DNA of 64,000 bases from SHYR01 sp036013055 (GCA_036013055.1 DASCQM010000016.1:1-64000), one strand, 5' to 3'. Shown: positions 8,167 through 19,950, numbered from the stretch's first letter. Program-made: numbers and translations. Notes: a model not told the origin generated them from the sequence alone.

Positions 8167-8520
8167 CTAAGCGGCGCAGCGAGGGCACGTCAACGCCTCC
8201 GTGTGCTCGAACCCGCAGTCCTCGCATCGCCAGCGCTGGACGCCGGTCTCGACCCCGCCGGGTCGGGCGTGCTCGTGCTCGGTCCGCAGCTGCGCGTCGC
8301 ACTGCGGGCAGCGGAGGTGCGTGAGCGCGGTCTGGCGACGGTCGGCGAGCGCCCAGCGCCAGAGGGTGATCGCCACCAGGACCGCCGCGAGCAATCCGAT
8401 CGCCGAGGCGGCGTCGCGCATTCCGACGATGCGCGCGATTCGAGTCGCAGTGATGTACCACGCAGCGGTCGAGATCAGACCGAGGACGCTCCACGTAAGC
8501 GACGGGTACCGGCCCGGCAT
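8167..8520 (-). CDS. Membrane zinc-ribbon protein of unknown function
   Basis: The 117-residue product has two hydrophobic helices (about 8-30 and 37-57) followed by a cytosolic-looking tail with three Cys pairs: CPQC, CEDC and CPRC. The spacing suggests one zinc ribbon built from the first two pairs plus an extra knuckle. Its ATG overlaps the pyrD stop in ATGA, so it is translationally coupled to pyrD; a longer reading from 8586 would run inside pyrD. I cannot assign a role. Confidence 0.75.
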   Translation of the reverse strand: MPGRYPSLTWSVLGLISTAAWYITATRIARIVGMRDAASAIGLLAAVLVAITLWRWALADRRQTALTHLRCPQCDAQLRTEHEHARPGGVETGVQRWRCEDCGFEHTEALTCPRCAA

Positions 8521-9479
8521 CAGCGCGAGCGGCGGGCAGCGCCGATGATCTCGTTGAGGTCGTGCACGCCCTCGGCTTCGCACCACTCGGTGACTTCATC
8601 GAGGATCCGCCACGGTGCCCCGGGATCGCGGAAGGTCGCGGTGCCGACTTGCACCGCGCTGGCGCCGGCCATGAAGAACTCGATGGCATCGCGACCGCTC
8701 GTGATGCCGCCGGACGCGATGATCGGTACGTCGGTGACCGCAGACGCGAGATAGACGTTGCGCAGCGTGATCGGCTTCACCGCGGGGCCCGAGAGTCCGC
8801 CAAACACCGTGCCGAGCGTCGGGCGGCGCTGCTCGATGTCGATCGCCATCGCCTCGATCGTGTTCGAGACCGTGATCGCGTCCGCACCAGCGGCGGAGAC
8901 CGCCTCCACGATCGGGCGCAGGTCGTCGACGTTCGGCGAGAGCTTCACCGAGAAGGGGAGGGAGCTATTGCGTCGGATCTCATCGACCACCGCGGCCGCC
9001 GGCTCGGGTGCCTGGCCGAACTCCATGCCGCCGCGCTCGACGTTCGGACAGGAGATGTTCACTTCGAGCCCTCGGATGCCCGGCACCTCATCGAGCCTGG
9101 CTGCGAGCTGGCCGTACTCGGCCATCGTCTCGCCCATGATGTTGACGAGGACGGGGACGTTCCAGCGATTCCAGACTGGGGCGACCTCGCTGATCAGCTT
9201 GCCCACGCCGACGTTCTGGAACCCGATCGAGTTGATCATGCCTGCCGCGGTCTCAACGGTGCGCGGCGTCGGGTTTCCCTGGCGCGGTCGCAACGTCGTG
9301 CCCTTGGAGACAATGGCGCCCAGCCGGTCGAGATCGAACTGGCGTGCGAACTCCAGCCCGTTCGAGAACGTGCCAGAGGCGGTCATCACCGGATTGCGAA
9401 GGTGCAAGTCCTGCTTCTGGGTTCCGGCGAGGTCAACGCTCAGATCTACTGCCAAGTACGCGCTCCGTATCTCCCGCAT
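8520..9479 (-). CDS. pyrD: Dihydroorotate dehydrogenase, class 1B catalytic subunit
   Basis: The product oxidises dihydroorotate to orotate with FMN in pyrimidine synthesis. Up to 319 residues cover the whole class 1 fold: RNPVMTASGTF at the start, GMINSIGFQN, the active-site Cys in NISCPNVERGG (class 1 uses Cys, class 2 Ser), VKLSPN, and the FMN phosphate-binding IIASGGI and AVQVGTA. The pyrK gene at 12773-13546 supplies the class 1B electron-transfer subunit. The ATG at 9479 lacks a ribosome-binding site; a TTG at 9455 (LAVDLSVDLAG) has GGAG seven bases before it and is the likelier start. pyrD is outside the main pyr operon, on the same strand. Confidence 0.95.
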   Translation of the reverse strand: MREIRSAYLAVDLSVDLAGTQKQDLHLRNPVMTASGTFSNGLEFARQFDLDRLGAIVSKGTTLRPRQGNPTPRTVETAAGMINSIGFQNVGVGKLISEVAPVWNRWNVPVLVNIMGETMAEYGQLAARLDEVPGIRGLEVNISCPNVERGGMEFGQAPEPAAAVVDEIRRNSSLPFSVKLSPNVDDLRPIVEAVSAAGADAITVSNTIEAMAIDIEQRRPTLGTVFGGLSGPAVKPITLRNVYLASAVTDVPIIASGGITSGRDAIEFFMAGASAVQVGTATFRDPGAPWRILDEVTEWCEAEGVHDLNEIIGAARRSR

Positions 9480-9541
9480 CCGGATGATACGGCGGGGCGT
9501 CGGGCTGCGATATCACCGAGACCCAATCCGAAGCTGAAATC

Positions 9542-9575
9542 AAGGGAGGCGGTACCAACTGGTACCGCCTCCCTT
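9542..9575 (-). terminator. Perfect 16-bp inverted repeat, probable intrinsic terminator
   Basis: AAGGGAGGCGGTACCA is followed after two bases by its exact complement. It lies after the small zinc-type gene (9607-9843) and before pyrD on the minus strand, where TTGATTT follows. It could also act on the plus strand. Confidence 0.6.
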
Positions 9576-9606
9576 AATAGATGCTGTCCAGCTACGCGCG
9601 TGGCGC

Positions 9607-9843
9607 TCAGGACTCGTCCGACAGACGAATCTCTGTCGGCTTGGGGATGCGAAGCGTGCTGCGCAGTTCATTGCGCAGGGTGTTCGTCTGCTCCCACATC
9701 ACGTTCTCAGTCGAATTAGCGAATGCGCGCTTGCGACCGCAGTTCCTGCAGACGCCGCGACTCTCACGCCCGTTGGGCGTTTCGATCATCCAGTGGTGGA
9801 CGCATTTCTTTGCCCTGGTCTTGCGGGCCGTTGCATCGGCCAT
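9607..9843 (-). CDS. Small zinc-finger-like protein
   Basis: The 78-residue protein has a basic N terminus, then CVHHW at about 14-18 and CRNCGRKRAF at about 31-40. Cys, His and the C-x-x-C pair could bind one zinc ion. The rest is helical and charged. AGAAGGA lies upstream of the ATG, and a strong hairpin follows the stop, so it looks like a single-gene transcript. No family name is clear to me. The 78-residue product at 27291-27527 has a comparable Cys/His and C-x-x-C layout but is not obviously homologous. Confidence 0.7.
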   Translation of the reverse strand: MADATARKTRAKKCVHHWMIETPNGRESRGVCRNCGRKRAFANSTENVMWEQTNTLRNELRSTLRIPKPTEIRLSDES

Positions 9844-10041
9844 TGTGCTTATCCTTCTCTGGTGTCGGCATCACCCCGTCTTGTGTGTAGCCTGTGCCGA
9901 CTCCATGACTCACTCCGCCCGAGGACGAAACTGGCCAAACCTACACGTTCAGCCTGCGAACTGTAGCGCGATCATTTCTACTGCGTCAAGCATTCCTGCA
10001 TTTAAACGCTGTAATGTGTGATAATCTCGCTTCTGACCTCA

Positions 10042-10070
10042 TTTCCACTGACTCCGACTCTGCGTATACT
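10042..10070 (+). promoter_or_regulatory. Candidate promoter of the Mrp gene
   Basis: TTTCCA (10042-10047) and TATACT (10065-10070) are 17 bases apart, a good sigma-70-like pair. It would give a leader of about 170 bases before the ATG at 10245. Confidence 0.5.
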
Positions 10071-10244
10071 CGGTTCCAACGATGGAATCGGGCACTAGCG
10101 CCGCGAGCCGTAGCTTCGAGGCATTGGGTTCACTCCAAGAGCGTAGCCGCAGCCTGTTAAGAGAACGTTCGCGTCATAAGAAACGTTTGCATGACGCCAA
10201 AGGTTCCCTCTCCACCATCGAAAATTCGAGTCTGAGAAGTAGTT
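10071..10244 (+). other. Long leader of the Mrp gene with a hairpin
   Basis: The gene-free interval 9844-10244 is less GC-rich than its surroundings. Within the presumed leader, GCGTCAT (10171-10177) pairs perfectly with ATGACGC (10191-10197) around a 13-base loop. No known riboswitch is recognised, and I see no open reading frame with coding character. Confidence 0.3.
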
Positions 10245-11282
10245 ATGCCTGATCAAGACGCGGTCCTCACTGCCCTATCTGGCGTCACGGACCCTGAACT
10301 GCGCCGCGATATCGTCTCGCTGGGCATGGTTCGTGACCTGGAAGTGAGTGGTGGCCGCGTCGCATTCACGCTGGTGCTGACGACGCCCGCCTGCCCGCTG
10401 CGCGACGAGATCGACGCCGATGTGCGCGCGGCGCTCGAAGCGATCGACGGAATCGACGAGCTAGCGATCGAATGGGATGCCGAGGTACGGGGTCAGGCGA
10501 TGCGCGAGGGCGCGCCAGCGCCGATTGCGGGCATCAAGAACGTGATCGCCATCGCCTCGAACAAGGGCGGTGTCGGTAAGTCGACTGTTGCCGTGAATCT
10601 GGCGGTCGCGCTGGCGAATGCGGGTGCGAGTGTCGGCATTCTCGACGCCGACATCACCGGCCCGAACCTGCCGACGATGCTCGGGCTCGACGAGGGGATC
10701 ATGGCGGACGGGAAGGGCGGGCTGCACACGCTGGAGGCGTTCGGGGTCCGGGCCGTCTCGCTGGGATTCGTGTTGCCGAAGGGGACGCCGGTGATCTGGC
10801 GCGGCCCGATGGTCGGTTCCGGTGTGCGGCAGTTGCTGCATGACGTGGAGTGGGGCGAACTCGACTACCTGATCGTCGACTTGCCCCCGGGTACCTCCGA
10901 CGCCTCGATGTCGATGGCGCAGGAGGCGGCGATAGCCGGCGTGGTGATCGTCTCAACGCCCCAGCGCGTCGCAGTCGAGGACGCGACGAAGGCGGTCGGC
11001 ATGTTCGACCGGCTCGGCGTGCCCGTCTTCGGGCTGGTCGAAAACATGATCTCGGAAGTGTTCGGCCGCGGTGGCGCTGCTGCGGCGGCGGACGAACTGG
11101 GTATCGAGTTCCTCGGCGAGATTCCGCTCGATGCCGCGATCCGTCAGGGGGCCGACGATGGAGCGCCAATTGTGGCGACGGACCCGGAATCCGAACAGGC
11201 GCGAGCGTTCTCGCAGCTCGCGGAGCAGGTGGCGGCGCGCTGCTCAGTGCTTCAGTATGCGGGAGAGACCGCACCAGCCTGA
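10245..11282 (+). CDS. Mrp/ApbC-type P-loop ATPase without the CxxC loop
   Basis: The 345-residue protein has an N-terminal MIP18 (DUF59) domain (about 1-85, SGVTDPELRRDIVSLGMV) and a MinD/Mrp ATPase domain with deviant Walker A SNKGGVGKST (about 105-114), LDADITGPNLPTMLG and VDLPPGTSD. The family carries or loads Fe-S clusters. Typical Mrp proteins have C-x-x-C after GLVENM to bridge a cluster between two subunits; here GLVENMISEVFGRGG runs straight on, so that loop is deleted. ATP binding looks intact. The gene stands on the plus strand between pyrD and pyrK, with an NYN-domain gene 70 bases downstream, probably co-transcribed. Confidence 0.9.
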   Translation: MPDQDAVLTALSGVTDPELRRDIVSLGMVRDLEVSGGRVAFTLVLTTPACPLRDEIDADVRAALEAIDGIDELAIEWDAEVRGQAMREGAPAPIAGIKNVIAIASNKGGVGKSTVAVNLAVALANAGASVGILDADITGPNLPTMLGLDEGIMADGKGGLHTLEAFGVRAVSLGFVLPKGTPVIWRGPMVGSGVRQLLHDVEWGELDYLIVDLPPGTSDASMSMAQEAAIAGVVIVSTPQRVAVEDATKAVGMFDRLGVPVFGLVENMISEVFGRGGAAAAADELGIEFLGEIPLDAAIRQGADDGAPIVATDPESEQARAFSQLAEQVAARCSVLQYAGETAPA

Positions 11283-11352
11283 CGATATCGGCCGCCCGAT
11301 AGTCACGGCATCGACACACGAGACCAACACAAAGGACATCAGTAACCAACGC

Positions 11353-12450
11353 ATGGCAGACGAAAAACCTACGCGACGCACCACTTCCCGCGGAACACGC
11401 GGTGGCCGTGGTCGCGGACGCTCCAGTGAGAGCACCGAATCAACAGACAAAGGCAACGGGTCGCTCGGCAGTGAGCCGCGCGTAGTGCGCAGGCGCCCCG
11501 CGGCGAAGGACGGCGGCGAGGACGACGCACCGCGGCGCACGCCAGCTCGACGACGTAGCTCGGCAGCCTCGCGGAGCAGCGACGAGAAGCCGGCCGACGA
11601 GAAGCCGCGCGCGACGACCCGTCGGCGCAGCTCGGCAGCCTCACGGAGCGCCGACGAGAAGCCGGCCGACGAGAAGCCGCGCGCGACGACCCGTCGGCGC
11701 AGCTCGGCAGCCTCACGGAGCGCCGACGAGAAGCCGGCTGAAGAGAAGCCGCGCACGACGACCCGGCGGCGAAGCTCTGCAGCCGCAACGACCGAGACTG
11801 AGGCACCGGCAGAGGAGCAGGCAGCTCCGCGCCAGCCGCGCCGTCGATCGACTGCGGCCGCCGCCGCACCCGCCGGTGATGTCGCCGCTCTGCAGACCGA
11901 ACTTGCCGCTGTGAAGAGCACGCTCGAGGAACTGAGCGGACGCATCACGCAGTCGACGGACTGGCCGAAGCTCGGCGTCTTCGTCGACGTTCCGAACGTG
12001 CTCTACGGGGCCGAGGGACTCGAAGACAAGTTGAACATGGGCAAGCTGCTCGACCACCTCGCGGTGGGCCGAGACCTTGTGCGCGCCACGGCTTACTCGC
12101 CGGTCTCCGACAACCCGTCAGAGCCGGTCGAGCGGCAGCGATTCGTCGCGCCGTTCGTCCCGCACGCCTACCGCATCGTCACGAAGCCGCTGAAGCGGTT
12201 CCAGGACGGATCGATCAAGGGCAACTTCGATGTGGAGATGGCCGTCGACATGGTCACGATGGCCGAGCGCCTCGATGTGATCGCCGTCGTCTCAGGGGAC
12301 GCGGACTTCGCGCGACTCGTCGAGGTGATCCAGGGCCGCGGCGTGCGCGTGGAGGTTGTTGCCTTCGCCGGCAGCACCTCCGTGGAGATGCGTTCGCTGG
12401 CTGACCGCTACGTCGAACTGGGATCGATCTTCGACCAGATCAGCGACTAA
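11353..12450 (+). CDS. NYN (LabA/PIN-like) domain protein with a repetitive basic tail
   Basis: The 365-residue product has a disordered N-terminal half (Arg/Gly-rich, then three 24-residue repeats beginning RRRSSAAS), a short coiled coil (about 178-200) and a C-terminal NYN domain (about 210-360). The domain shows GVFVDVPNVLYG, FDVEMAVDMV, VVSGDADFARLVE and VVAFAGSTS; the acidic residues match the PIN-like nuclease centre of the LabA/DUF88 family. An RNA-binding or RNA-cleaving role is plausible. I chose the ATG at 11353; an upstream in-frame start would lie inside the Mrp gene. Its TAA overlaps by two bases the stop of the convergent small membrane gene. Confidence 0.8.
   Translation: MADEKPTRRTTSRGTRGGRGRGRSSESTESTDKGNGSLGSEPRVVRRRPAAKDGGEDDAPRRTPARRRSSAASRSSDEKPADEKPRATTRRRSSAASRSADEKPADEKPRATTRRRSSAASRSADEKPAEEKPRTTTRRRSSAAATTETEAPAEEQAAPRQPRRRSTAAAAAPAGDVAALQTELAAVKSTLEELSGRITQSTDWPKLGVFVDVPNVLYGAEGLEDKLNMGKLLDHLAVGRDLVRATAYSPVSDNPSEPVERQRFVAPFVPHAYRIVTKPLKRFQDGSIKGNFDVEMAVDMVTMAERLDVIAVVSGDADFARLVEVIQGRGVRVEVVAFAGSTSVEMRSLADRYVELGSIFDQISD
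11548..11763 (+). repeat. Three 72-bp tandem repeats inside the NYN gene
   Basis: Units start at 11548, 11620 and 11692 and encode RRRSSAASRS followed by DEKPADEKPRATT-like residues. A partial fourth unit follows. Units 2 and 3 are almost identical in DNA, which suggests recent duplication and likely length variation among strains. Confidence 0.85.
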
Positions 12451-12731
12451 CTCGGCGACGAGTCCTCGTCGTAGGCCGCGTCTCTAGCCTCATCGTCGAT
12501 CGAGTCTAGTTCCCCTGCGTTGAATTCCGACGTTGGGAGCATGCGGCTGCTGACCAGTGACTCGCCGGAGACGATCGCGGCGATGAACGCGCCGAGCATC
12601 AGGCCCGCGCCAGCGCCAAAGACCCACCCGAGGACAGGCGGTCGGGCGTCGAGCGCGAAGATGCCGATGGCGAGACCGGCACTGAAGCCGCCGCCCACCA
12701 GCAGGTAAGAGCTGAGTAGTTCGCGATGCAT
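12447..12731 (-). CDS. Small two-helix membrane protein at the end of the pyr operon
   Basis: The 94-residue product has two hydrophobic segments (about 8-27 and 33-55) and an acidic C-terminal tail rich in Asp and Glu. The ATG at 12731 has a GGAGGGGG ribosome-binding site; the longer open frame from 12974 would run inside pyrK. It follows pyrK by about 40 bases and may be the last gene of the operon. No known family is recognised. Confidence 0.65.
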   Translation of the reverse strand: MHRELLSSYLLVGGGFSAGLAIGIFALDARPPVLGWVFGAGAGLMLGAFIAAIVSGESLVSSRMLPTSEFNAGELDSIDDEARDAAYDEDSSPS

Positions 12732-12772
12732 CGATCCCCCCTCCAGCGGTCGTACTCCGACCGATCTAGAGG

Positions 12773-13546
12773 CTAGTACAGATCGCGGAGATCGAACATC
12801 GGTCCGTCGTGACAGACCAGCTTCACGCCCCCGCGTCGTGGGAATACGGCGCACGAGTAGCAGATGCCCATCCCGCATGCCATCGGCGCTTCCAGCAGCG
12901 CCTGGACCGGCTTGTTGACCGCTGACTCGCGGCCGACGCGGTGCAGCGCCTCGAACATCGGATTTGGGCCGCACGCGAACGCCTGATCACACCAGGGCAG
13001 CAGCCGTTCGAAGGGTGCAGTGACCAGACCACGTTCGCCGGCCGAGCCATCTTCGGTTGCGACGACAACCTCGACGGTCGGTGGCAGCAGGTGCGGCGGG
13101 AAGATCTGGGCCTCGCTGCGCCCGCCGAGCACGAGTGTGACGTCGCGTCCGTCTTCCGTCAGCGCGTCGGCGAGCCCGACGAGCGGCGCGCAGCCGATGC
13201 CGCCGCCGACGAGCAGCATGTGCTGCACGCCACTGCGCGGCTCATAGCCGTTGCCGAGCGGCCCGACCAGTCTCACCGGGTCGCCCGGGTTGCGACGTGC
13301 CAGCCAGTCCGTGCCGCGCCCCACGATGTCGAAGAGCAACGCGAACTCGGGGCCCGCGGCACCCGTACGGAAACGGTGGAACGAGATCGCTCGCCCGAGC
13401 AGTGGGTCGTCCTGCTCACCGATGTAGGCCATCGCAAACTGACCGGGCTTCGCGTGGGAGAAGGAGTCGGGCTGCTTCAGCCAGAGCACGTGGGTCGTGC
13501 CGTAGAGCCGGGCGCTCTCCGTGACCTCGACGGTTTCGCTCTTCAC
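12773..13546 (-). CDS. pyrK: Dihydroorotate dehydrogenase electron-transfer subunit
   Basis: The 257-residue protein passes electrons from PyrD to NAD+. It has an FAD domain of the ferredoxin-reductase type (KPGQFAMAYIGEQDDPLLGRAISFHR, seen as KPGQFA, then LLGRAISF), an NAD-binding domain (LLVGGGIGCAPLVGLADAL) and a C-terminal [2Fe-2S] site with ACGMGICYSC and a last Cys in LVCHDGP. All four Cys ligands are present. Length matches the family. It lies downstream of the HAD gene in the pyr operon and fits the class 1B PyrD encoded at 8520-9479. Confidence 0.95.
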   Translation of the reverse strand: MKSETVEVTESARLYGTTHVLWLKQPDSFSHAKPGQFAMAYIGEQDDPLLGRAISFHRFRTGAAGPEFALLFDIVGRGTDWLARRNPGDPVRLVGPLGNGYEPRSGVQHMLLVGGGIGCAPLVGLADALTEDGRDVTLVLGGRSEAQIFPPHLLPPTVEVVVATEDGSAGERGLVTAPFERLLPWCDQAFACGPNPMFEALHRVGRESAVNKPVQALLEAPMACGMGICYSCAVFPRRGGVKLVCHDGPMFDLRDLY

Positions 13547-13583
13547 AGGTGGGCCGAGAACGCCGCGCAGGGCGGCCGGGGGG

Positions 13584-14251
13584 TCATGCCCGGCTCGCAG
13601 GAACCAGCAGCGCGCTCACCTCTGCCAGCGAGTCGCAGATATGGGTGGCGCCGGCCGCGCGCAGGTCCTTCTCCGGATGCGTCACGGTCAGACCGATCAC
13701 CGCCGCGCATCCGGCCTGCTTTCCGCAGGTCATGTCCGCAGCAGAGTCACCGACGAAGACGCTTTCGACGGCCGCGAGTCCGAGTTCCGCGAGCGCGTGA
13801 AACGCGGGACCGGGTCGCGGCTTGCGGGTGCCGTCGGCAGCAGAGTCCCGTCCGACGATCACCCTGCAGTACTCGTCCCAGCCGAGGGCCGCGATCAACC
13901 GGCGAGCGCCGTCCTCGACCTTATTCGAGACGATCGCGGAGGCAATACCGCGCTCGCTGAGCGTCGAGAGCAGGGCTCCCGCTCCTTCGATCTCGGACGT
14001 ACCGGCGAGGTTGGCGGCATAACGTTGTCGGTACTGCTCGTCCATCGCCTCATGTGGCTGCGGGAGTTTCAGTGCGACCATCTTTTCCGGGAACGGCGAC
14101 CCGGCCAGCGGGGCAAGGGCGGCTTCGGTGACGCTGTGGCCGTTGTCCGCCAACACCTCAAGCTGCAGGCGCGCGATCAACGGTTCCGAGTTCGCGAGCG
14201 TGCCATCGAGGTCGAAGAGGACGGCCCTCGGCGCGGGGAGTGGTTGCGGCG

Positions 14252-14255
<4 letters not shown>
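13584..14255 (-). CDS. HAD-superfamily phosphatase (phosphoglycolate phosphatase-like)
   Basis: The 223-residue protein shows all four HAD motifs: FDLDGTLANSE (about 14-24, nucleophile Asp), the Ser of AIVSN, Lys in GTRKPRPGP, and VFVGDSAADM. The helical cap after motif I puts it in subclass I, near phosphoglycolate phosphatases and beta-phosphoglucomutases. It starts within the carB stop (ATGA), so it is translated with carB. A nucleotide phosphatase or metabolite-repair role in the pyrimidine operon is a guess from context. Confidence 0.85.
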
Positions 14256-17560
<3,305 letters not shown>

Positions 17561-17623
17561 GTCGATTGGCCTCAGCGCGCGTCAGCGCGGGTAGGGGAGG
17601 GAGCGGTCTGGGAGCGGTGCAGA

Positions 17624-18373
17624 CTAATTGTGGTAACCCTGACGTGCGGCTTCGCCGAGCAGAGCGATCTCGGCCACGACATCGATCTCGAAGTAGTGGT
17701 CGTGTGGCTGAATCGGCAGTCGCGCCATCTTCGCCTGCGTGATCGCGACCGTGTCGCCCTCGATCTCGCGGAAGGGCTCCAGCGCCTCGACAACGCGAGC
17801 GCGCTCGCCCTCGCCGGTGAAGTAGGCGAGCGGAATCTGAGGCACGTACGCGTCACCATCTGCGGTGATCAGCGGGTCGTCCTTCATCACCTCGTAGACG
17901 GCCGGCACGCCGAGTTTCAACTGACGTCTGAGCTCGCGCAGCACGAGGCCGTCGTCGACGCCGAGGTAGACGCCATCCTCGGTCACTGAGACCCCGCCGG
18001 TGACGAGATCGAACGGTTCGATGCGATGCAAGCGTGGTGCCGCGTTCACGTAGAACGATTCGACCTGCGACCACATGATGCCGGTGGCCATGAGGAACCC
18101 CACGTGAACGGTCGTCAGGTGCAGCCACGACGTCGGAATGACGTCCACCTCATCGAGGGCATCGAGGGCCTTGATCAGCGGCTGAAGCGGCTCGACGAAC
18201 TTCGGCTTGTCGAGGCCGAGCGGCTGCAGGAACTCGATCGGCACGCGCCAGCCGTGGGAGCGGGTCTCCCACTCCGCCCAATAGTCGATGAGGGCATCCG
18301 AGCGCGCCGCGAACTGTTCCCAGTCGCTGGCGCGCTGCGCCGCGTATGCGGAGGTGTCTGCTTCCGTCGTCAT
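17624..18373 (-). CDS. 2'-5' RNA ligase-like (2H phosphoesterase) protein
   Basis: The 249-residue product contains HLTTVHVGF in the first half and PHDHYFEID near the C terminus, which resemble the paired His-x-Ser/Thr motifs of 2H phosphoesterases such as the LigT family. The match is partial because the second motif is not a clean His-x-Thr, so the activity is uncertain. The ATG at 18373 has AGGAGAG upstream; the longer open frame from 18601 would overlap the GNAT gene. It lies between carA and carB in the pyr operon, together with the GNAT gene. Confidence 0.55.
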   Translation of the reverse strand: MTTEADTSAYAAQRASDWEQFAARSDALIDYWAEWETRSHGWRVPIEFLQPLGLDKPKFVEPLQPLIKALDALDEVDVIPTSWLHLTTVHVGFLMATGIMWSQVESFYVNAAPRLHRIEPFDLVTGGVSVTEDGVYLGVDDGLVLRELRRQLKLGVPAVYEVMKDDPLITADGDAYVPQIPLAYFTGEGERARVVEALEPFREIEGDTVAITQAKMARLPIQPHDHYFEIDVVAEIALLGEAARQGYHN

Positions 18374-18384
18374 TCGCTCTCCTG

Positions 18385-18834
18385 CTAGATCGGCAGCTCG
18401 AACCGGGTACCCGGGTTCGTCATCGGCACGAGCGCACCAATCGACGAGAGGTACGAGAGCGCTGGCTCGTTGTCCTGCGGCAGGCGCGCGCGGATGCGCT
18501 TGTAGCCGCGGTCGCGCGCGAACGCCAGCGCATCCTCGGCCAGTGCCGTGCCGTGGCCCTGTCGCCGGTTCTGAACCCGCACCCACGCCCCGAAGCTGCA
18601 CTCGTCCGGCTCGGACGAGTCGAAATCGAGTGCCGCGAAGGCGAGGACGTGCCGTCCGTCATCGACGACGAACATCGCGCCACTGCCGCCCTGCCGGGTG
18701 ATCCAGGCTTCGATCTGCTCGGGGGTCTGTGCATCCTCGAATCCTGTTGGATTCGAGTCGCCGCGGACCTCCGCGATGATCTCAGCGATCTGCGCCGCAT
18801 CCTTGGTGTCGGCTCTTCGGACTTCTGCTGCCAT
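18385..18834 (-). CDS. GNAT-family N-acetyltransferase
   Basis: The 149-residue protein has the GNAT fold: an N-terminal VRRADTKDAAQIAEI strand-helix, a central strand (MFVVDDGRHVLAFAALDF) and the acetyl-CoA-binding loop RRQGHGTALAEDAL (about 93-106), close to the Q/RxxGxG/A consensus. The substrate is unknown. GGAGGAAG precedes its ATG. It follows carA by 12 bases and precedes the 2H-like gene by 11, so it is surely co-transcribed with the pyr operon. Confidence 0.85.
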   Translation of the reverse strand: MAAEVRRADTKDAAQIAEIIAEVRGDSNPTGFEDAQTPEQIEAWITRQGGSGAMFVVDDGRHVLAFAALDFDSSEPDECSFGAWVRVQNRRQGHGTALAEDALAFARDRGYKRIRARLPQDNEPALSYLSSIGALVPMTNPGTRFELPI

Positions 18835-18846
18835 GACTTCCTCCGC

Positions 18847-19950
18847 CTAGGCTTGTTCCACTACGGAGGCGAGAAAGCGGTCGAAGAGGAACTCAGTGTC
18901 CTTCGGCCCCGGTGACGCCTCCGAGTGATATTGGATCGTGAATAACGGGAGCTCGCGATGTTCGAGCCCCTCGACGGTTCCATCGTTGAGATGAAGTTGC
19001 GACACGGCGACCGCGGCGTCCAGTCCATCGCCGTCGACCGCGTATCCGTGGTTCTGGGCTGTGATGAAGACGCGACGCGTCGTCTCGTCGCGGACCGGGT
19101 GGTTCGCACCCCGATGTCCGAACTTCAGCTTGTACGTCTTCGCGCCAAAGACGCGCCCCAGCACCTGGTGGCCGAGGCAGATCCCCATCAGCGGCACGCG
19201 CCCCACGAGGCCCTTCGATGTGCCGACGACGTGGTCGAGCAACATCGGGTCGCCGGGGCCCGGTGAGAGCACCACGCCGTCCGGATTGAGCGCAAGAATC
19301 TCCTCGGCGTCGGTGTCGTGCGGTACGGCCGTCACGCTGCAGCCGCGCTGGCTGAGGATGCGCATAATGTTGCGCTTCACGCCGAGGTCGAGCACGACGA
19401 CGCGCGGGCCGCCATTGCGATTGCCCATCACCGCTTCGAAGTCATAGGTCTCAGGCGTCGAGACGTTCGCGACGTAGTCCTCGGTGCCGTACTGCGGTTC
19501 GGTGTTCAGCCGCGCCAGCGCCTCGTCGGGACTCTCGCTGCGCGTGATCGTGCCCATCACTACGCCCTGCGTGCGCAGATGGCGGGTCAGGGCGCGCGTA
19601 TCGATCTCGGCAATGCCGGAGACATTCGCCTGCCGCAAGTAGGCGTCGAGCGTGCCGTGCGATTGCCAGTGCGAGGGCATATCCGTCAGCTCGCGTACCA
19701 CGAAGCCGCGTACCTGGATGCGGTTCGACTCGCTGTCGATGTCGTTGACTCCGTAGTTGCCCTGGATCGGGTACGTCATCGTGAGGATCTGCCCGCCGTA
19801 TGACGGGTCGGTGAGCGCTTCCTGATAGCCGGTCATCGACGTGTTGAACACCACCTCGCCGATGGCGACGCCGTCGGCGCCGATGCCCTCACCCTCGAAG
19901 ACGCGACCGTCCGCGAGGACGAGGCGGGCTGGCGGTCGGGAATCGGTCAC
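18847..19950 (-). CDS. carA: Carbamoyl-phosphate synthase small (glutaminase) subunit
   Basis: The 367-residue protein releases ammonia from glutamine for CarB. The N-terminal CarA domain (FNTSMTGYQEALTDPSY) precedes the class I glutamine amidotransferase domain with nucleophile Cys in GICLGHQVLG and the His-Glu pair in QYHSEASPGP. Length fits. The GTG start overlaps the pyrC stop (GTGA), so the two are translationally coupled. Confidence 0.97.
   Translation of the reverse strand: MTDSRPPARLVLADGRVFEGEGIGADGVAIGEVVFNTSMTGYQEALTDPSYGGQILTMTYPIQGNYGVNDIDSESNRIQVRGFVVRELTDMPSHWQSHGTLDAYLRQANVSGIAEIDTRALTRHLRTQGVVMGTITRSESPDEALARLNTEPQYGTEDYVANVSTPETYDFEAVMGNRNGGPRVVVLDLGVKRNIMRILSQRGCSVTAVPHDTDAEEILALNPDGVVLSPGPGDPMLLDHVVGTSKGLVGRVPLMGICLGHQVLGRVFGAKTYKLKFGHRGANHPVRDETTRRVFITAQNHGYAVDGDGLDAAVAVSQLHLNDGTVEGLEHRELPLFTIQYHSEASPGPKDTEFLFDRFLASVVEQA

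Noticed and set aside
12447..12974. Long version (175 residues) of the small membrane protein
   Set aside because: The extra N-terminal part lies within pyrK and has antisense-like composition; ATG at 12731 has a strong ribosome-binding site.
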